Positions 13,601-26,584 of a DNA stretch of 64,000 bases are shown one piece after another; positions within the stretch are counted from its first letter, which is position 1, and every line of letters begins with the position of its first letter. The notes under the pieces are model-generated. The model was not told where the DNA came from. It did no database searches and was given only the letters and a program-made list of their open reading frames with translations. Source of the stretch: Aquila chrysaetos chrysaetos (lineage: Eukaryota > Chordata > Aves > Accipitriformes > Accipitridae); contig NC_044008.1 of the NCBI RefSeq assembly GCF_900496995.4, forward strand, positions 10,115,276-10,179,275. The letters are read 5' to 3'. Position numbers and translations under genes: made by a program.

Positions 13601-15192
13601 CAATACCAGATGATGGCATAAAATAGTGATAAAATGATTTTTTTAACCTGACCATTATACATTTGGAAGATTCTTTCCATAAAAAGCCTTAAAAGAAGCA
13701 GAAAACATTTATACCCCAAAATTGCAGGGCGTCTGTATATTTCCATTTTTTTGTAAGCTGGCAATAGTTTATCCTTGAAATCAGTGAGATTTGTCCTAGG
13801 TGTCTTCTGGATTTTGCTTGATTCTCAGGATCTGAGCTGAAGCACGCACTTTGGGAACTAGAAAACTGAGTGTCATATGACCTCAGTATTCTCTGCTTCC
13901 TTTTTTTGTGTCTGGACCAAACAATCTAAGGGAGTGAAACACCTCAGGACTAAGTTTTACTCTAGTAAGGTTTTGCTTAGCTCATGTAGTTACTAGACTA
14001 AACTACCTCATTCCTAGTGCTTTATTTTCAGAAGAGCAAGTAAGTGTGGTTGTCATCACTTTCATGCTTTCACTTATGTTATTTTCCAGATTTACAGCTT
14101 GAGCTGTTATTGTCTGAGACGTTTTAATAAACTATTTTGACTTGCTATATGTACTGCTATGAATGTTTTAATATAGTATTATTCTTAGAATAATAACAAT
14201 ATTTTAGGTGCTATTATTGAACATAGTGAGAACAGAGAGGTTAATGTAAAGGGTACTGCATAAAGTTAAACAGAATATGAAGGAAAATAAAGCTTCAATA
14301 TTGGTTGACACCTTAAGCATGGAATTTTCCTTATATATTTTATTGTGAATACGTTCCTCAATTAGTTTCTGCTTTCAGTCAGTCTTGAACTGTTACTCTA
14401 AGAACAAGAAAATGCCTTTACACACAGACTATACATAATTCTTTGCCAATGCAGAATTACTATAGTGTGTTTTCGTGTAGATTATTGTTTGCTTTGGCAG
14501 TTTTCCCCTTTTTGACGTTTTTCCACTGCTTGTTGTATGTATCTTCTTTTTGACAACTACCATAACTTAGGTCCAAAGTGAAAAGTTGCTCCAGCTCTGA
14601 AACTTAGAAGAGAAAAAAGACCTAGATTTTGTTATAATTTGTTAACTTCTTCCAGACATCTCAAATGGTGGTAGGTCAATACACTTGGGTTCAGATCTTT
14701 GCTGTTGGACTAAATTGAAGATTATCTTTCTCTTATTTTCTACATCCCCTTTTTGATGTTAATATACATTTTTAAACTACATAAACTCAAATATCACTCA
14801 TTAAATGTGATGCATATGTTCATGTTGATCAAGGACACATCATTGCTTTAAAAAGTTACGTTCAAAGATCTTTTGGGGAGCTCTTTAAGATTGTGTGGCT
14901 TTAATTAAGAAATGGATCATCAGTAGTGTTTTTTGCCTTTCAATTTTTTTGTGAGCTCAAACCTGAAACTTTAAAAATGGAGATGATATATTCCCATGTA
15001 GGTTTTACTTTCACCAAGTCAGGAAGTTCATAATGATGGTTCCCACCACAACTGTAGCTTGGCCTCAAACACATAATTAGTAATTCATTGGGTATGTTAT
15101 TAAATTTCTATGCTCCTACAAAGTAAAAGCTGTATATAAAAGAGAATTTCCTGTAATTTCAGCCAAATATTCTCAATCATAATGTTGGATTG

Positions 15193-15740
15193 TGTCCTGG
15201 TTTTGGCTGGGATAGAGTTAATTTTCTTCCTAGTAGCTGGTATAGTGCTGTGTTTTGGATTTAGGATGAGAATAATGTTGATAACACATTGATGTTTTAG
15301 TTGTTGCTGAGCAGTGCTTACACAGAGTCAAGGACTTTTCAGCTTCTCATACTGCCCAGCCAGCAGGGAGGCTGGGGGTGCACAAGAAGTTGGGAGGGGA
15401 CACAGCCAGGACAGCTGACCCAAACTGGCCAAAGGGATATTCCATATCATGGGACATCATGTTGAACAATAAAACTGGAGGGAGTTGGCCGGGGGGTGGT
15501 GGCCTGTTGCTCAGGCACTGGCTGGGCATCGGTCAGCAGGTGGTCAGCAATTGCATTGTGCATCACTTGTTTTGTATATTCCTTTATCACTATTATTATA
15601 TTTCCCTTCCTTTTCTGTGCTATTAAACTGTCTTTATCTCAACCCACGAGTTTTACCTTTTTTCTGCTTCTCTCCCCCACACAGGGGAGTGAGTGAACAG
15701 CTGTGTGGTCTTTGCCTGCCTGCCAGGTTAAATCACAACA
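15193..15740 (+). mobile_element. Solo LTR, ERVL-like family, older copy
   Basis: The element opens with TGTCCTGGTTTTGGCTGGGA and closes with GGTTAAATCACAACA, so it has the TG...CA ends of a retroviral LTR. It aligns by eye over its whole length with the LTR at 19441, including 'GGGACACAGCCAGGACAGC', 'CAACCCACGAGTTTTAC' and the C-rich block before the end. Length is about 548 bp. A polyadenylation-type ATTAAA lies at 15622-15627. The TATA region found in the other copy is degraded here. Flanks are GATTG (15188-15192) and GGTTG (15741-15745), a 4-of-5 match to the 5-bp duplication typical of ERVL elements. No primer-binding site or gag/pol-like sequence follows, so this is a solo LTR left by recombination. 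Its last bases have TpG/CpA where the other copy keeps CpG, which suggests greater age. Open frames on both strands within it (15347-15829) are repeat shadows. Confidence 0.9.
15622..15627 (+). promoter_or_regulatory. LTR polyadenylation signal (ATTAAA)
   Basis: ATTAAA occurs in the second half of the LTR and is conserved at the matching place in the copy at 19441. That position fits the polyadenylation signal of the former provirus. Activity is unknown. Confidence 0.5.
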
Positions 15741-17109
15741 GGTTGTTAGATTTTTGCAATTTATTTTCCAGTAACTTTCAAGATATTGAATCTGAAAATG
15801 TTCACAAAAATATTCCAAATTCATGCTAGTATCTATACTTAGACATTTCTTTTTCCAGAGCCTTAGATTTGGGGGTCAATTCTATATCAATTAGCTTCAG
15901 CACCACAAACTTCAGTCTGACTGAAAGAATATATTAAATCAGGTAATCACCCCACATAATTCCTTATTCTCAGACATAAACAGATTAGGGCATATGGTTG
16001 ACACAAATGCTTGACTCTTCATCAGTGATAATGTTTTGTTAGTTGGTTGATTACTGATTATCAAGTATATGAAGGGAAATTTTGGTCCACAATAGTTAAG
16101 CATATCATGAAGCTCTAGCAACAGAATCACAGCTTTACATTGTCTAAGGAGCTGAAGAATGTTCTGTCTTGGCAAATTTATGGACAGAAAAAGCTGGTGG
16201 ACTCATCCCTCTCCAGGCTATGTGGTGAGGTATGGGCTATCATCTTCTGGCACTTCCTAGATGTTGAGTGACCTGATGCCAACCAGCATAAGTTTCAGGG
16301 AACCTTTCTGGATAACTGGATATTTGCTTTGCCTGGATGTGGGGCTGAATGCAGTTCAAAAGAAACTTAAGAAATGAGGTCCATAGTTTGCATCCAGCTA
16401 GCACTGTATCAACCATAATTTGCTAAGAATCTGTGGAGCTGTCTAATGTCTATGATTAGGGATTTTCCCACTTCTCTGCTGGAAGTGTTAAAAGACAGTA
16501 AATGTGTCATCATCTTCAGGTGAAATTTTGCATTGCTTATTTAAGTCTCAGGAATTTCATAAAAATAAGAAATCAGAGTTGTTCAGTGTTTATGTAGGAA
16601 TGCTTTCTGAGGAAGCTAAAGAGTATACTCTAGGACATGAGCAAAGTAAAACATCAGATCTTTTGTATCAGTTTGGTAGGAATGACCAATAGTCAACACA
16701 CTATCACACATTTTGAGGCACCCTTTCTCCTTTCAACATTCTCTGTGGTTTACCAGCAACACAACTCACCTTTGGTTTTCTTACGGTAGAAACACTAACT
16801 CCTCATCCTCTTCAAAATTTCTATTCTAATATTAAAACATAGCAGCTTTACATCCTTTTAGGACAATTGTGCAAGATAAAATTATCTTGTTCTGATAGAA
16901 GATGTGTCATATTATTGCTGAGAAGATTTCCATGGGATACCTCTAATTATATTATGTGGGTGGAGGGGGAGAGAGGGGCTTGTTAAAATAAAATGGGGCA
17001 CATGATTCTGAATGTGTGTGTCTGCTAGGAAAAATACTGTGCTAGTGGGTCATCATTTCAACCTCCAAGGATTTAGGAATACTTTATTTTAAAATGTTAG
17101 ATGCTGCTG

Positions 17110-17143
17110 TTCAATGGCTCCACTAGTTCAGTGGCTCCACTAG
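17110..17143 (+). repeat. 17-bp tandem duplication, two units
   Basis: TTCAATGGCTCCACTAG is followed directly by TTCAGTGGCTCCACTAG, two units differing at one base. It is a recent local duplication, probably by slippage. Confidence 0.9.
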
Positions 17144-18306
17144 GCTGTTTTGAATCCATGTTCCAAGGTTCTGCAAGGCTTAGCATGAATAAGTGTCCTT
17201 GGGTCTCGGTGGGCTTCTCACCCGGGACAAAGGTCTCACCATTCTCCTTGGATAGCCTCAAGGAAGTGGTTCCAGGTGCCCCATTCACACTAATTTACTG
17301 GGGTTTGTAAGCCTGACATTGTTCTTCTGCATGCTGCTGGGCATCTGTGTTTATGGTGATTAGCTTTTAATCATATAATCTAACACGTATTTTCCAAGTG
17401 TTTTTTTCCTCATATCATAGTTAATTGAATTTACAAAGTAATAATTACCCTTCATGGTCAACAGCAGAATATAAATGCACATTTCATCACAGACATTTCA
17501 AAGGCTTGCTTTGTAGGGGTGTGTGGGCTGTTCCAAGCATACGTGACTGTAGCCTTTATATCCAACAGTACATTGTTCTTGTCTATTCTATTCTTTTCAT
17601 TCCTAAACTCCACTTATGAATGGTATTTAATAATGGTATTATTTAATCTTATTTACATATGGTCATGCTGCAATACCTTTATGTCAAAGACAAAGATAAT
17701 TTTTTTTCTTTGGACTTAACATAAGAGATAATGAGAATGACGGTGACTTTTGTTCTGTAGGATTTGCTCCATAATTTCTGTTTTATCCTTTGATAAGCCC
17801 TAATGTTCTAAGGAGAAAATCCTTACTTTTGTGCTTGAGTAATGGAAGGTTTACCAACATATTAATCATCTTCCACTACAAGACCTTTTAGACTAATTTA
17901 GCTGACAGTGTTGAATGACATAAAAATAATGACTGGGCCCAAGAACATTATTTGATAGTCTGTTAGGATGCCAGATTAAAAAGTGAACAGACTTAATATG
18001 TTCCTGATAGTCTGTTACTCAGGAAATATGCTTCAACATTTTGAACCTTGTGTATGCTGAAGGTACCATATCCTACTGATTTTCTGCTGTATCACTGTTA
18101 CATGATGGCATCTGTTTCTGACCTTTGGGATGATGAATTATATCATGTTGGGACAGTCATCTTAAACAACTTTGTTAGGAGATTAATATCCATTGAGAGA
18201 GGCAGGGGAACATTTATTTTATATTGACCATAGTTCAGAAGGTTAGTATCAGAAACTGAACAAGTTTTTACTTAGTTAAGTTTTTACATTCTTTGTTCAT
18301 GCAGGC

Positions 18307-18326
18307 TTTTTTTTTTTTTTTTTTTT
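18307..18326 (+). repeat. Poly-T tract (20 T)
   Basis: An uninterrupted run of 20 T followed by four A. No retroposon body was recognised beside it. Confidence 0.9.
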
Positions 18327-19435
18327 AAAAGCATAATACCAATTCTGACTCTTGAGTTTTAGAAAAAAAATGCAAGGTTTGGTCTCATTTGAATACTGCA
18401 GAACACTTATCTGAATTATTTTTTTAAGAAGGCTGTCTCTGGTCCAGATAAGATGGAATTTGGTAGCAAGGTAAATGCCCTTACAAGGGACTTACTGACC
18501 CTAGAGTCTTCTTTTCAACTGCAGCCAGTTCTTCAAGTCACAAACCATACAGTCTGCAGCAATGAGTTACCTTGCCACAGAGAAATACCCCTCTTTCACC
18601 CCATACAATTAAGTTTTATAAAATGCTATGAAGCCAGTATGACTAAAATATAAGGGAGAGGGCTTGACTTTATGTAGGAATGAAGGATATAATTTAATCT
18701 TTAGAGGATGAGATACCTTCTAGTATTTTTGTGGGTTTTTTTCTTTTTTTTTCCATATGAAAACAATATTTTCTTGTGAGGGAGATGTTTCTAGAGACCA
18801 TATTAGTCTTAATAAATTCTGGAAATGAAAAAATTTTGATTAGGTACGTAATATGGGACTTTCCCTCAGGCTTGAAAATAAGTTCACTGTCCTGTGATGG
18901 AGGTACAATGGCAGGGCCATCAGCCTGTACAGTGCAATCCACTAACATTGGCTCATTAACTTTCTCTTTGTATTTCAGGACCCACTACACAGTTAATAAG
19001 CAGTAGACTTTCCCACATAAGTCATTTTGACATGGACTGCAGCATTAATATTTTTGTTACACAGTAGTGTATAGAAATAGTGCATCACTATATGTTATTT
19101 TGAATATTTTATGAAGTATTTGTGCTTTGGGAACTTTATTTTTTACTGTGTAGCATTCAGTCTATGTACTACTGTATATCATACATGTGTTTCATTTAAA
19201 ATGTATATGGTTTCAGTGCACTTTGTGCCAGAACATGAATTATAAACCAAGCAGCACTTCATAAGTTTGAGAAACAGAAAATGTTGCAGAAGCCAGATGC
19301 TTTCTGGGGAGTATGTAGGAACTTCATTACATAAATTCTCTTTCGTCCTTAAAAATATTTAAGAAGAAGACACAGTGGTTCTCATTTGTAAATGCGTCCC
19401 TCTTGCCTTGCAATAAACAGGCCAAAGTGACAAAA

Positions 19436-19440
19436 CCTGG
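19436..19440 (+). repeat. Left target-site duplication of the LTR
   Basis: CCTGG just before the LTR start matches CCTGG at 20023-20027 just after its end. A perfect 5-bp duplication is expected for ERVL-type integration. Confidence 0.85.
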
Positions 19441-19710
19441 TGTCCTGGTTTCAGCTGGGATAGAGTTAATTGTCTTCCTAGTAGCTGGTACGGTGCTGTG
19501 TTTTGAGTTCCGTATGAGAAGAATGTTGATAAGACTGATGTTTTCAGTTGTTGCTAGTAGTGTTTAGACTAATGTCAAGGATTTTTCAGCTTCTCATGCC
19601 CAGCCAGCGAGAAAGCTGGAGGAGCACAAGAAATTGGGAGGGGACACAGCCAGGACAGCTGACCCAAAGTGGCCAACGGCATATTCCATACCATGTGACA
19701 TCACATCTAG

Positions 19711-19717
19711 TATATAA
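19711..19717 (+). promoter_or_regulatory. LTR TATA box
   Basis: TATATAA sits near the middle of the LTR, about 180 bp upstream of the ATTAAA signal, as expected for an LTR promoter. The matching position in the older copy at 15193 is eroded. Activity in the host is unknown. Confidence 0.55.
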
Positions 19718-19890
19718 ACTGGGGGGAGTAGGGGCAGGGGGATGGCTGCTTGGGGATTAACTGGGCATTGATCGGTGGGTAGTGAGCAATTGCGCTGTGC
19801 ATCATTTGTATAATCCATTCCTTTTATCATTAATGCTGTCACTTTATTAGTGTTATCATTATCATTATTAGTTTCTTCTTTTTATACTCT

Positions 19891-19896
19891 ATTAAA
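19891..19896 (+). promoter_or_regulatory. LTR polyadenylation signal (ATTAAA)
   Basis: ATTAAA is conserved with the copy at 15193 and lies downstream of the TATA box at 19711, in the usual LTR order. Confidence 0.5.
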
Positions 19897-20022
19897 CCGT
19901 TCTTATCTCAACCCACGAGTTTTACTTCTTTTCCTGATTTTCTCCCCCATCCCACTGGGTGGGGGGGAAGTGAGTGAGCGGCTGCGTGGTGCTTAGTTGC
20001 TGGCTGGGGTTAAACCACGACA

Positions 20023-20027
20023 CCTGG
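20023..20027 (+). repeat. Right target-site duplication of the LTR
   Basis: CCTGG directly after the LTR end is identical to the five bases before its start. Confidence 0.85.
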
Positions 20028-23000
20028 TAAGGCCTGCTAAAATGAGAATTTCCCTACTCAAGGGGATTCTATACTGATGTAATGGCTGCAGTGTGCCCTA
20101 ATAAAGACCTGCAACAGAGACAGAGGAGAAGCTAAAAAAAACATTAGCACTTACAAACTGTTAGTCTCAAATACAAGCTGAAGCATATCAGTAATAATTT
20201 CTGAGGAACAGAATGGATAATTAAGAATATAGAGAGAATAGGAATGTCCTCAGAGCAAAAGAGGAATCAGCAATTTTTGTTATGTTATAAGAAATGAAGG
20301 GATTCCTGAAGCAAAGAAACATGTAAAAAAAGAAAGATAGTAAAGCAACTGCCAACAGAAAGGGCTTGGAAAGCTACAGATAATTTAGAAGAGCAGGTCA
20401 ATGTAGAAAAGAAAATGAATTAGATGCAGAAATTAAACTATACCAAGACACGGTATCAAAGAATAAGTTAATAGCTAAGCAAGAAATAACATTGCAGAGA
20501 AGACTGATTAAGCAGATAAAATTTGAGTCCACATGATTTTCCAATATACAACAGTACATGGACAGATTTAGAATGAACCAAGATGCTGCTTCTGAGCTTA
20601 AAATACTTCTCAATTTTGAGAAGACTGAGATTAGTTTTTATCTGAGCAGCACAGAAATGCCCTTGCCTCCAATTGACACTGAGCATTGTCAAAATCTTGA
20701 ATCCAAAGATCTGAAATTTAGAAAAAGATGAATTATTGTGCAGGTGCCTTTTGTGGAATTTTTTCAGCCAGAGAAAATATTTACTGTTCTATTCTTGCTT
20801 ATTTTCCTTAATATTTCCCTTGGAGAGCTGGCAAGAACAGCATTCCTAATTACATTTGTTGGCCAAACTGTTGAAAGAGACAGGCTTGCCCAGGCTTAGT
20901 TAGAGAGGTGCAGAGAGGTGTGTAGAATACAGAATAAATTAAAAATACTGTTAGTCAAAAAGTTCCAGCAAAAGTTGTGATAATTGAATCAACAACCAAA
21001 ATTATGCAAGGTTTGAAAGAAAAAAGGGTTGGGATCCATACTTTAGTGAGATTAGTTAGAAAGTTTTGGTTTTTTTATTTTTTCTGTAGAAAAGAACAGT
21101 ATTGGAAAGGTTTTTAATGTTTCTGTGTGTTTTCTCCCATTCTTAGTGATGAAGAATTCTCCTCTGGAAAATTATGCATCTAAAATACACATTTAAATAA
21201 AAGTATTAAAAATCCCTGTGGTGATATTTGGTAGCCAACATTTCCTCATGAAAAGGAGACAGCAAAGAACAAGCTTGGGAAAACACAAGATATGAGAATT
21301 ACTATTACAGAGAAGTATTTTGGTTGAATGAGAAATTTAACTCAAGAACAAATTTTCAGAGTACATAATTATTCTTTTTAGAAGATTTATAAGACTTTAG
21401 TACTTTGACTATGCCTATGTAGCAGACTTTGAATGGGGTCTAAGCTCAGTCAAATGTTAAAGTTTAATGAATTAGTGTCTATCACAAACTAGAGCTGCTG
21501 ACCCTTCATGTGCTGTATAGTCATGGTGAATGTGAGGCTAAGTGTATTAAAAATGTTTAAGTTAAAATGCTTCACCTCACATTTGTGAAAGCATTTGCAT
21601 GTTTTTCGTCAGCACTGTGTTTAAGTTATGTATCTGCAAAGCAGAGTAACATGGGACTCATCTTCTCTAAGGTTAGCTATTTCATTGGGGTCTATCACTG
21701 CACCACTCCAAGGCTGATTCGTCCCCTTCTGAAACAGGAGTCTAAGATGAGTGAAATGAACAACCCAGTTTAACCTGGTGGTACCTTCTCCCTCACGTCT
21801 CAGTGCTGGGGGACCCTGGCCAACAACGATGAAAGTTCAGCGAGCTTTATCTTACTTACCCTCAAGCATTTACTGAATTCTTTGTGTCATGCTTTACATG
21901 GAGTTCTGGGAAAAGTAAAAAGATAACTTGTGGTTTCTGCACTCTGCTGGGTGTAAGGACAGGATAGTTCACCACCACAGCTAGTGGCAGCAGACAGGAC
22001 AGCTTACTAGATTCAGTGTGAAGCACCGTCTGAAAAAATACAGCAACTGCTTTGTACTTGTGGGGAGATCACATAGCCACTCTTTTCTAACTAAGGCTTT
22101 CCAGACCTTCCAAGCAGCAGCAGCATCCAAAGAGAACCATTAAATGTAAATAAATTCAAGGGATTAAGGTAATGGTCATTTCTGCATTGTATGTTTACTG
22201 AATGTATAAGTCTATGTTAACATAAGATTATTAAAACAGCCCCTCACAATTAAGGAAATATCAAGGTTAAGTTTACTTGTGTAAAGATAAATAACCATCT
22301 TGTGCATATATATTTGATATGCCCTTTGGCAAAAGCAAAATTAGTCATATAATTAAAGACCACATCATATATCAAATGAAAAAGAATGTCTCTTATTTCC
22401 TAATTTTGAGAGGTCATAATTTACAGAGATTTTTGGATGTGTAGTATCAACATTTCAAAAACCAGACTGATTAAAATAACAACTCTATTACATTACCAGT
22501 CTCTCGGCCACTAACAATTTTGAACTGTAGATTCATTGTTCAGACATGTCAACCAGCACAGGTAACCACCTATTAACTGTCTATAATCACAGGTTGTTAT
22601 TCTTTATGTGGGTGAGATAAATGAATACTCATACATTTTGCCACTGGGTTTCACTGCAGAAGATGATGAAGCACAAATAGAGCTCAAACCATGCTCCTCA
22701 TTTCCTCTCCAACCTTCTTATCTCCTTCAAGGTTCAAGTGGCACCTTTCAGGTCCTGCTAATTCCACTTTCTCTTCTCCCATTTTTTTCTTCTCACCAGA
22801 GAGCCCCTTGCCTCTTTCTGTTTCAGTCAGATTTCCCCTGTGTGTAGGTGTGGTGGCTTTGTTCCTGCAGCTGTCTCTGCACCAAAGACCATATTCCATT
22901 TTTTTTTCATACGAAGGCAAGACCTTCTCAAAGAAAAGGATGATAAGAATTTAACATAGTCACACAGTGTTATTCTCAGACTTATTCTCAGCCTGTTACA

Positions 23001-26000
23001 GGTTTTCTTTTTGTTTCATTAATTGGGACATTTTGGTGTGGCTGAAACCTTTAGAGAAAAGTTACAACCTATGGCAGACTTGTGGAAGTTCACCCTAAAA
23101 TACTAGTTTTGTCAAAACTGTAAATGACTAAATGCAAGGTTTCATGATGGAAATTACTGGGTGCTCTTAATAACAAGAAGTGACATATCAGCCCTGAATG
23201 TGAAAGTATGCGAACTGCATTTATGCTTTGCAAGTACACTTCCTGAAGTAGCTGTGAAACAAATCTGTTCTTAGGTATCCAGCCCATCTCTGCTTTCTTT
23301 GGTGCTGAAAGTACTGTGACAGATTTCCAGCATCCGTGTTTCCCTTTCACCTGACTTCCCAAAACACATTAATCTTGCAGCCAGGACTCTCTGGCCACAC
23401 ACGAGTTGAGATTTACTGCTGTGAGATTTTGATGCCAAGGCCAGGAATGTATTTTTCCACCAAGAATAGCATACGGTATGTGGCAAGCTTCCTGTCTGGT
23501 CTCACTGCTTTTGCCATTTTGGACTGGTGTAAGAGGCTGCTGCAGAAAGGTTCCGCTCATGAGTTGTCTTTTGTCTTGCTGCCATTTTCCTTTGACTGAC
23601 TTCAATCTCAAAAACTTGTTCCATTCTGAATGGTTTATTACCAACCGGGCCTTACAAAAATAGCATAAAGAGACTATTTTATGTAAAGAAAATACACTTA
23701 TGCTTCCAATGTGCTCTTGATATGCTTCATAAGTCAATAAGCAATTTGTGAAACTTTAATGTTATTGTAAATTGCAAAATTGTTACGTTTTTTAAAAGTA
23801 TTCAGAGAACAAATAGATTCCTGCCACAAAAATTGCTATAGCTCTTTGTTTGCACATACATAACATATAACAGGGCAGCATTATCTGCCACATAGAGAAC
23901 TGGGCTGAAAATTTTACCTAGTTCTTACTCTACCTTTGGGTTGCTAGATAACTTTAGGGAAGAAATTTTCCATTTCTGTGCTGTAATTTCTCTTCAGGGT
24001 CACCCTGAAGAAGTTAGAGCTTTAAACAAAATTTGATAATGTTGAATGGTCAAGCTGTGAGATTCGAGTCCTGCAGATGGTGTATCCCATGTTCAGTGTG
24101 TGATTTATCACATGATAATATTTGCAAATGGAAACATCTTTAGCTGGCAACAGTCCTGTATTTTTATCTGTGTGAGTCAGCCAAGAAAAGTAGGTATTAT
24201 TTATTGAACTTCCTTTATTCATATAGGAGAAGTAGTTTCAACAAAAAAGTCACTTATTATGAGACCCCCTTAGGCCTGATGAATTTACAGTCATCTAAGA
24301 TGAAAAGGAAAGAGGAAGAAGCACTGTTGTCTCATTTCAAGAGGCAAAGAGTTATGGGCTTAGACACACGGACAAGTTCCCACGGATATAACAAGTTACT
24401 GAAGAACAACCAGCGTGTTGTAACTGTCCTTTTGTGTTCATTTGGTCTGTGGCAAATGTGAAGTAATTCAAATAATCCTTATCCTTTTCCATCACATATT
24501 TTTTTGAGGACCGAAGAAATGTAAATCAATTCACACTTGTCACAGGCTAAGCGATTGAAGATAAACATTATTGCAGATCAGCTATATTGGGTAACTCATT
24601 AAGGCACTGTGACTTTCCATGTGTCTGTGACTTGAGACCTAGACTGACTTTCTGTGCCAAACACTGAATTGACACTTCTTGAGCCTTACTCCCATGTCTA
24701 ACCTAAAGACAAAATCAATACCACTTTTATATTTTTTCAGTGCCAGCCATGACAACAAGAGTAACTCAAGAAAGACTAGCCCTAAGGTATAGCGGGCCTG
24801 ATGGGAAAAAGAAGATATCAAATGTATTGGAAGAACTAGATTTCCAGACATCATTTGTAGACTCAAGAAACTTGAATATTCAGATAAGTAACTAACATTT
24901 GGAATATTTATTCAGTAAAAGTAAAGTTGAAGCTTTTGGAGGTTAGCCAGTTCACCATCACTATTCATTATTATTAACATGGTGTTATTCCAAACAACAA
25001 TCCTTTAGTTGACGTGATTATGATTGCACCTAATAATGTATCTTGAGGACAAGAGAAAAATTCTAGCAATGCATTCGCAGCAGCTGCTTAGTTTTAGTAT
25101 GGTCACTGTGATTTTTGAATTGTTACTCCCACAGGCCTTGTGTTTCTTTTTTTGATTTGTGGAGAATAAAGGGGTTTGGTTTGTGGTTTTTTTTCATAAA
25201 ATATCAGAATAGAGTTTGACACTGGGAAGAGAAACTGGGATCATTAATACTCGGTCAGAACACCAGCATAATCAATTACATTTTTTCTTCTTCCAACACA
25301 CTACCAATTGTTTGGGCTCAGGAGAAAGAGGTTGTCAGTTGTTAATATCTGTAGCATTTTGCTGGTAGTATATACGTAGCCTTTGGGTTTCACAAAAAGG
25401 GTGGGTTTATAAAAATATAATAAGCCAACTCTGATGAAAGAAAGTTTATAATTTATTCTTTTCTTTACAAATGTCTCAGTGCCACTTGGTGAAAATTTTG
25501 CAGTCTGGTCCTTCTGGTTGCTTAAAAAATATAGGAGTGTTAAAATCCATAATGTCCATGACTCCTGGACCAATCTGTGGTCCATTTTCTGCTGAAGTAA
25601 GCTCTGGAAGTATATGTAACAGCAGTAACAGTTCCTCATGAGGAATAAAGATGAGCCAACACAGACAGATCACTGAGTACAGAAGGTTTATTGTACAGTC
25701 TATTCAGCACATTATCTAAACTAAGCTAAACTCAGTGCCTGGAAATAACTCTATTTAACTGTCTTCAGAAAAACTGTCTGGAAGAAGATTTGACAGTGTG
25801 TAAGAGAGAATATCATCTTCTTTTGGGTGGATACAATGATTTATTTCAGCAATTGCTGGGCTGTGCTTCAGAACTTTCTTGACTTATTTAAGGCCCTTTC
25901 CTCTCTACCCCAAACTCTATCCTCCAAACCAGTCTTTTATGCATTTTAGTCTTTATGACGGGTGAGATTTGTGTCATATTTGTTCTTGGTTATATATTTT

Positions 26001-26584
26001 CCTCTTTCAAGAAGATTATGTGAGATGGAATCACCTGGGGGCAAAGAGAAAGTATCAGAGACTTCAGGGTGTGACAGGCAAAAGCTTGTAAACATGGGAC
26101 TGGGGAAATGTGACTCAGAGATGATGAAGGTGCTGTGAAAAACAAGGACTGATCAGCCAAGGTTTAGATGAAAGAAAATGAGAAACTCCCTAGGGATTAG
26201 ACTGTGTACAAAGTTTACTGTATTTCAAAGATCATTGAGTTAATTACAACACCATATGAAAGCAAAATTCCACCTGCAAGGATGCATGGGGAAAGGGGAA
26301 GTTGGTGCATAAATATTTCTTATTTATTTTCTATACTCCTTGGATAAAAAGAGTTCTAAAGTATTCCTCTGTATAAGAAGAACTCACAAATTCTAGTTTA
26401 CTTTCTTATAAAAATGTAGCTTTTATTGATTTTAAAAGCCTTGTGGCCTTCTTCAGGGAGCTCATTATAAAGGAAAGGTCTAGATAGGTCTACTTCAAAG
26501 TAATAGTTAACTTGGAATCCTATCAATACTTCTCAAAGAAAAGTCTCTCATCTGAAGTCTGTGCACTATCACTTTTTCTCTGTC

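Larger units (their letters stand above)
5881..15192. other. Long gene-free stretch
   Basis: About 9.3 kb apart from the ancient tail at 6165-6260. It holds simple A/T tracts (9781-9825, 10613-10628, 11392-11403) and scattered open frames up to 119 codons (11614-11973, minus) that overlap open frames on the opposite strand and match nothing I know. No RNA gene, CpG island or LTR was recognised. Confidence 0.5.
15741..19440. other. Gap between the two LTRs, no retroviral interior
   Basis: This 3.7 kb stretch is ordinary AT-rich sequence. No primer-binding site follows the left LTR, no polypurine tract precedes the right one, and no gag, protease or polymerase-like frame is seen. It contains a 17-bp tandem duplication at 17110-17143, a 20-T run at 18307-18326, and a 13-bp direct repeat (TGATAGTCTGTTA) at 17953-17965 and 18005-18017. 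It is host sequence between two independent insertions. Confidence 0.7.
19441..20022 (+). mobile_element. Solo LTR, ERVL-like family, better preserved copy
   Basis: This LTR of about 582 bp opens with TGTCCTGGTTTCAGCTGGGA and closes with GGGGTTAAACCACGACA. It keeps a TATA box (TATATAA, 19711-19717) and an ATTAAA polyadenylation signal (19891-19896), which suggests a U3 of about 300 bp followed by R-U5. A variable ATT-rich block (about 19825-19870) expands relative to the copy at 15193. The flanking CCTGG duplication is perfect on both sides (19436-19440 and 20023-20027). This fixes the element ends and shows that a single LTR remains from one insertion, since no interior or second LTR lies between the duplications. 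Assignment to ERVL rests on the 5-bp duplication and TG...CA ends; the family name is not established here. Open frames inside (19548-19842) are shadows. Confidence 0.93.

Noticed and set aside
15193..20022. The two LTRs as the ends of one provirus
   Set aside because: Each has its own flanking duplication, the 3.7 kb between them has no primer-binding site, polypurine tract or retroviral frame, and the copies differ in age.
23090..23737. Cluster of open frames on both strands, longest 122 codons minus
   Set aside because: Frames overlap in several phases and strands and have no recognisable similarity; consistent with chance.
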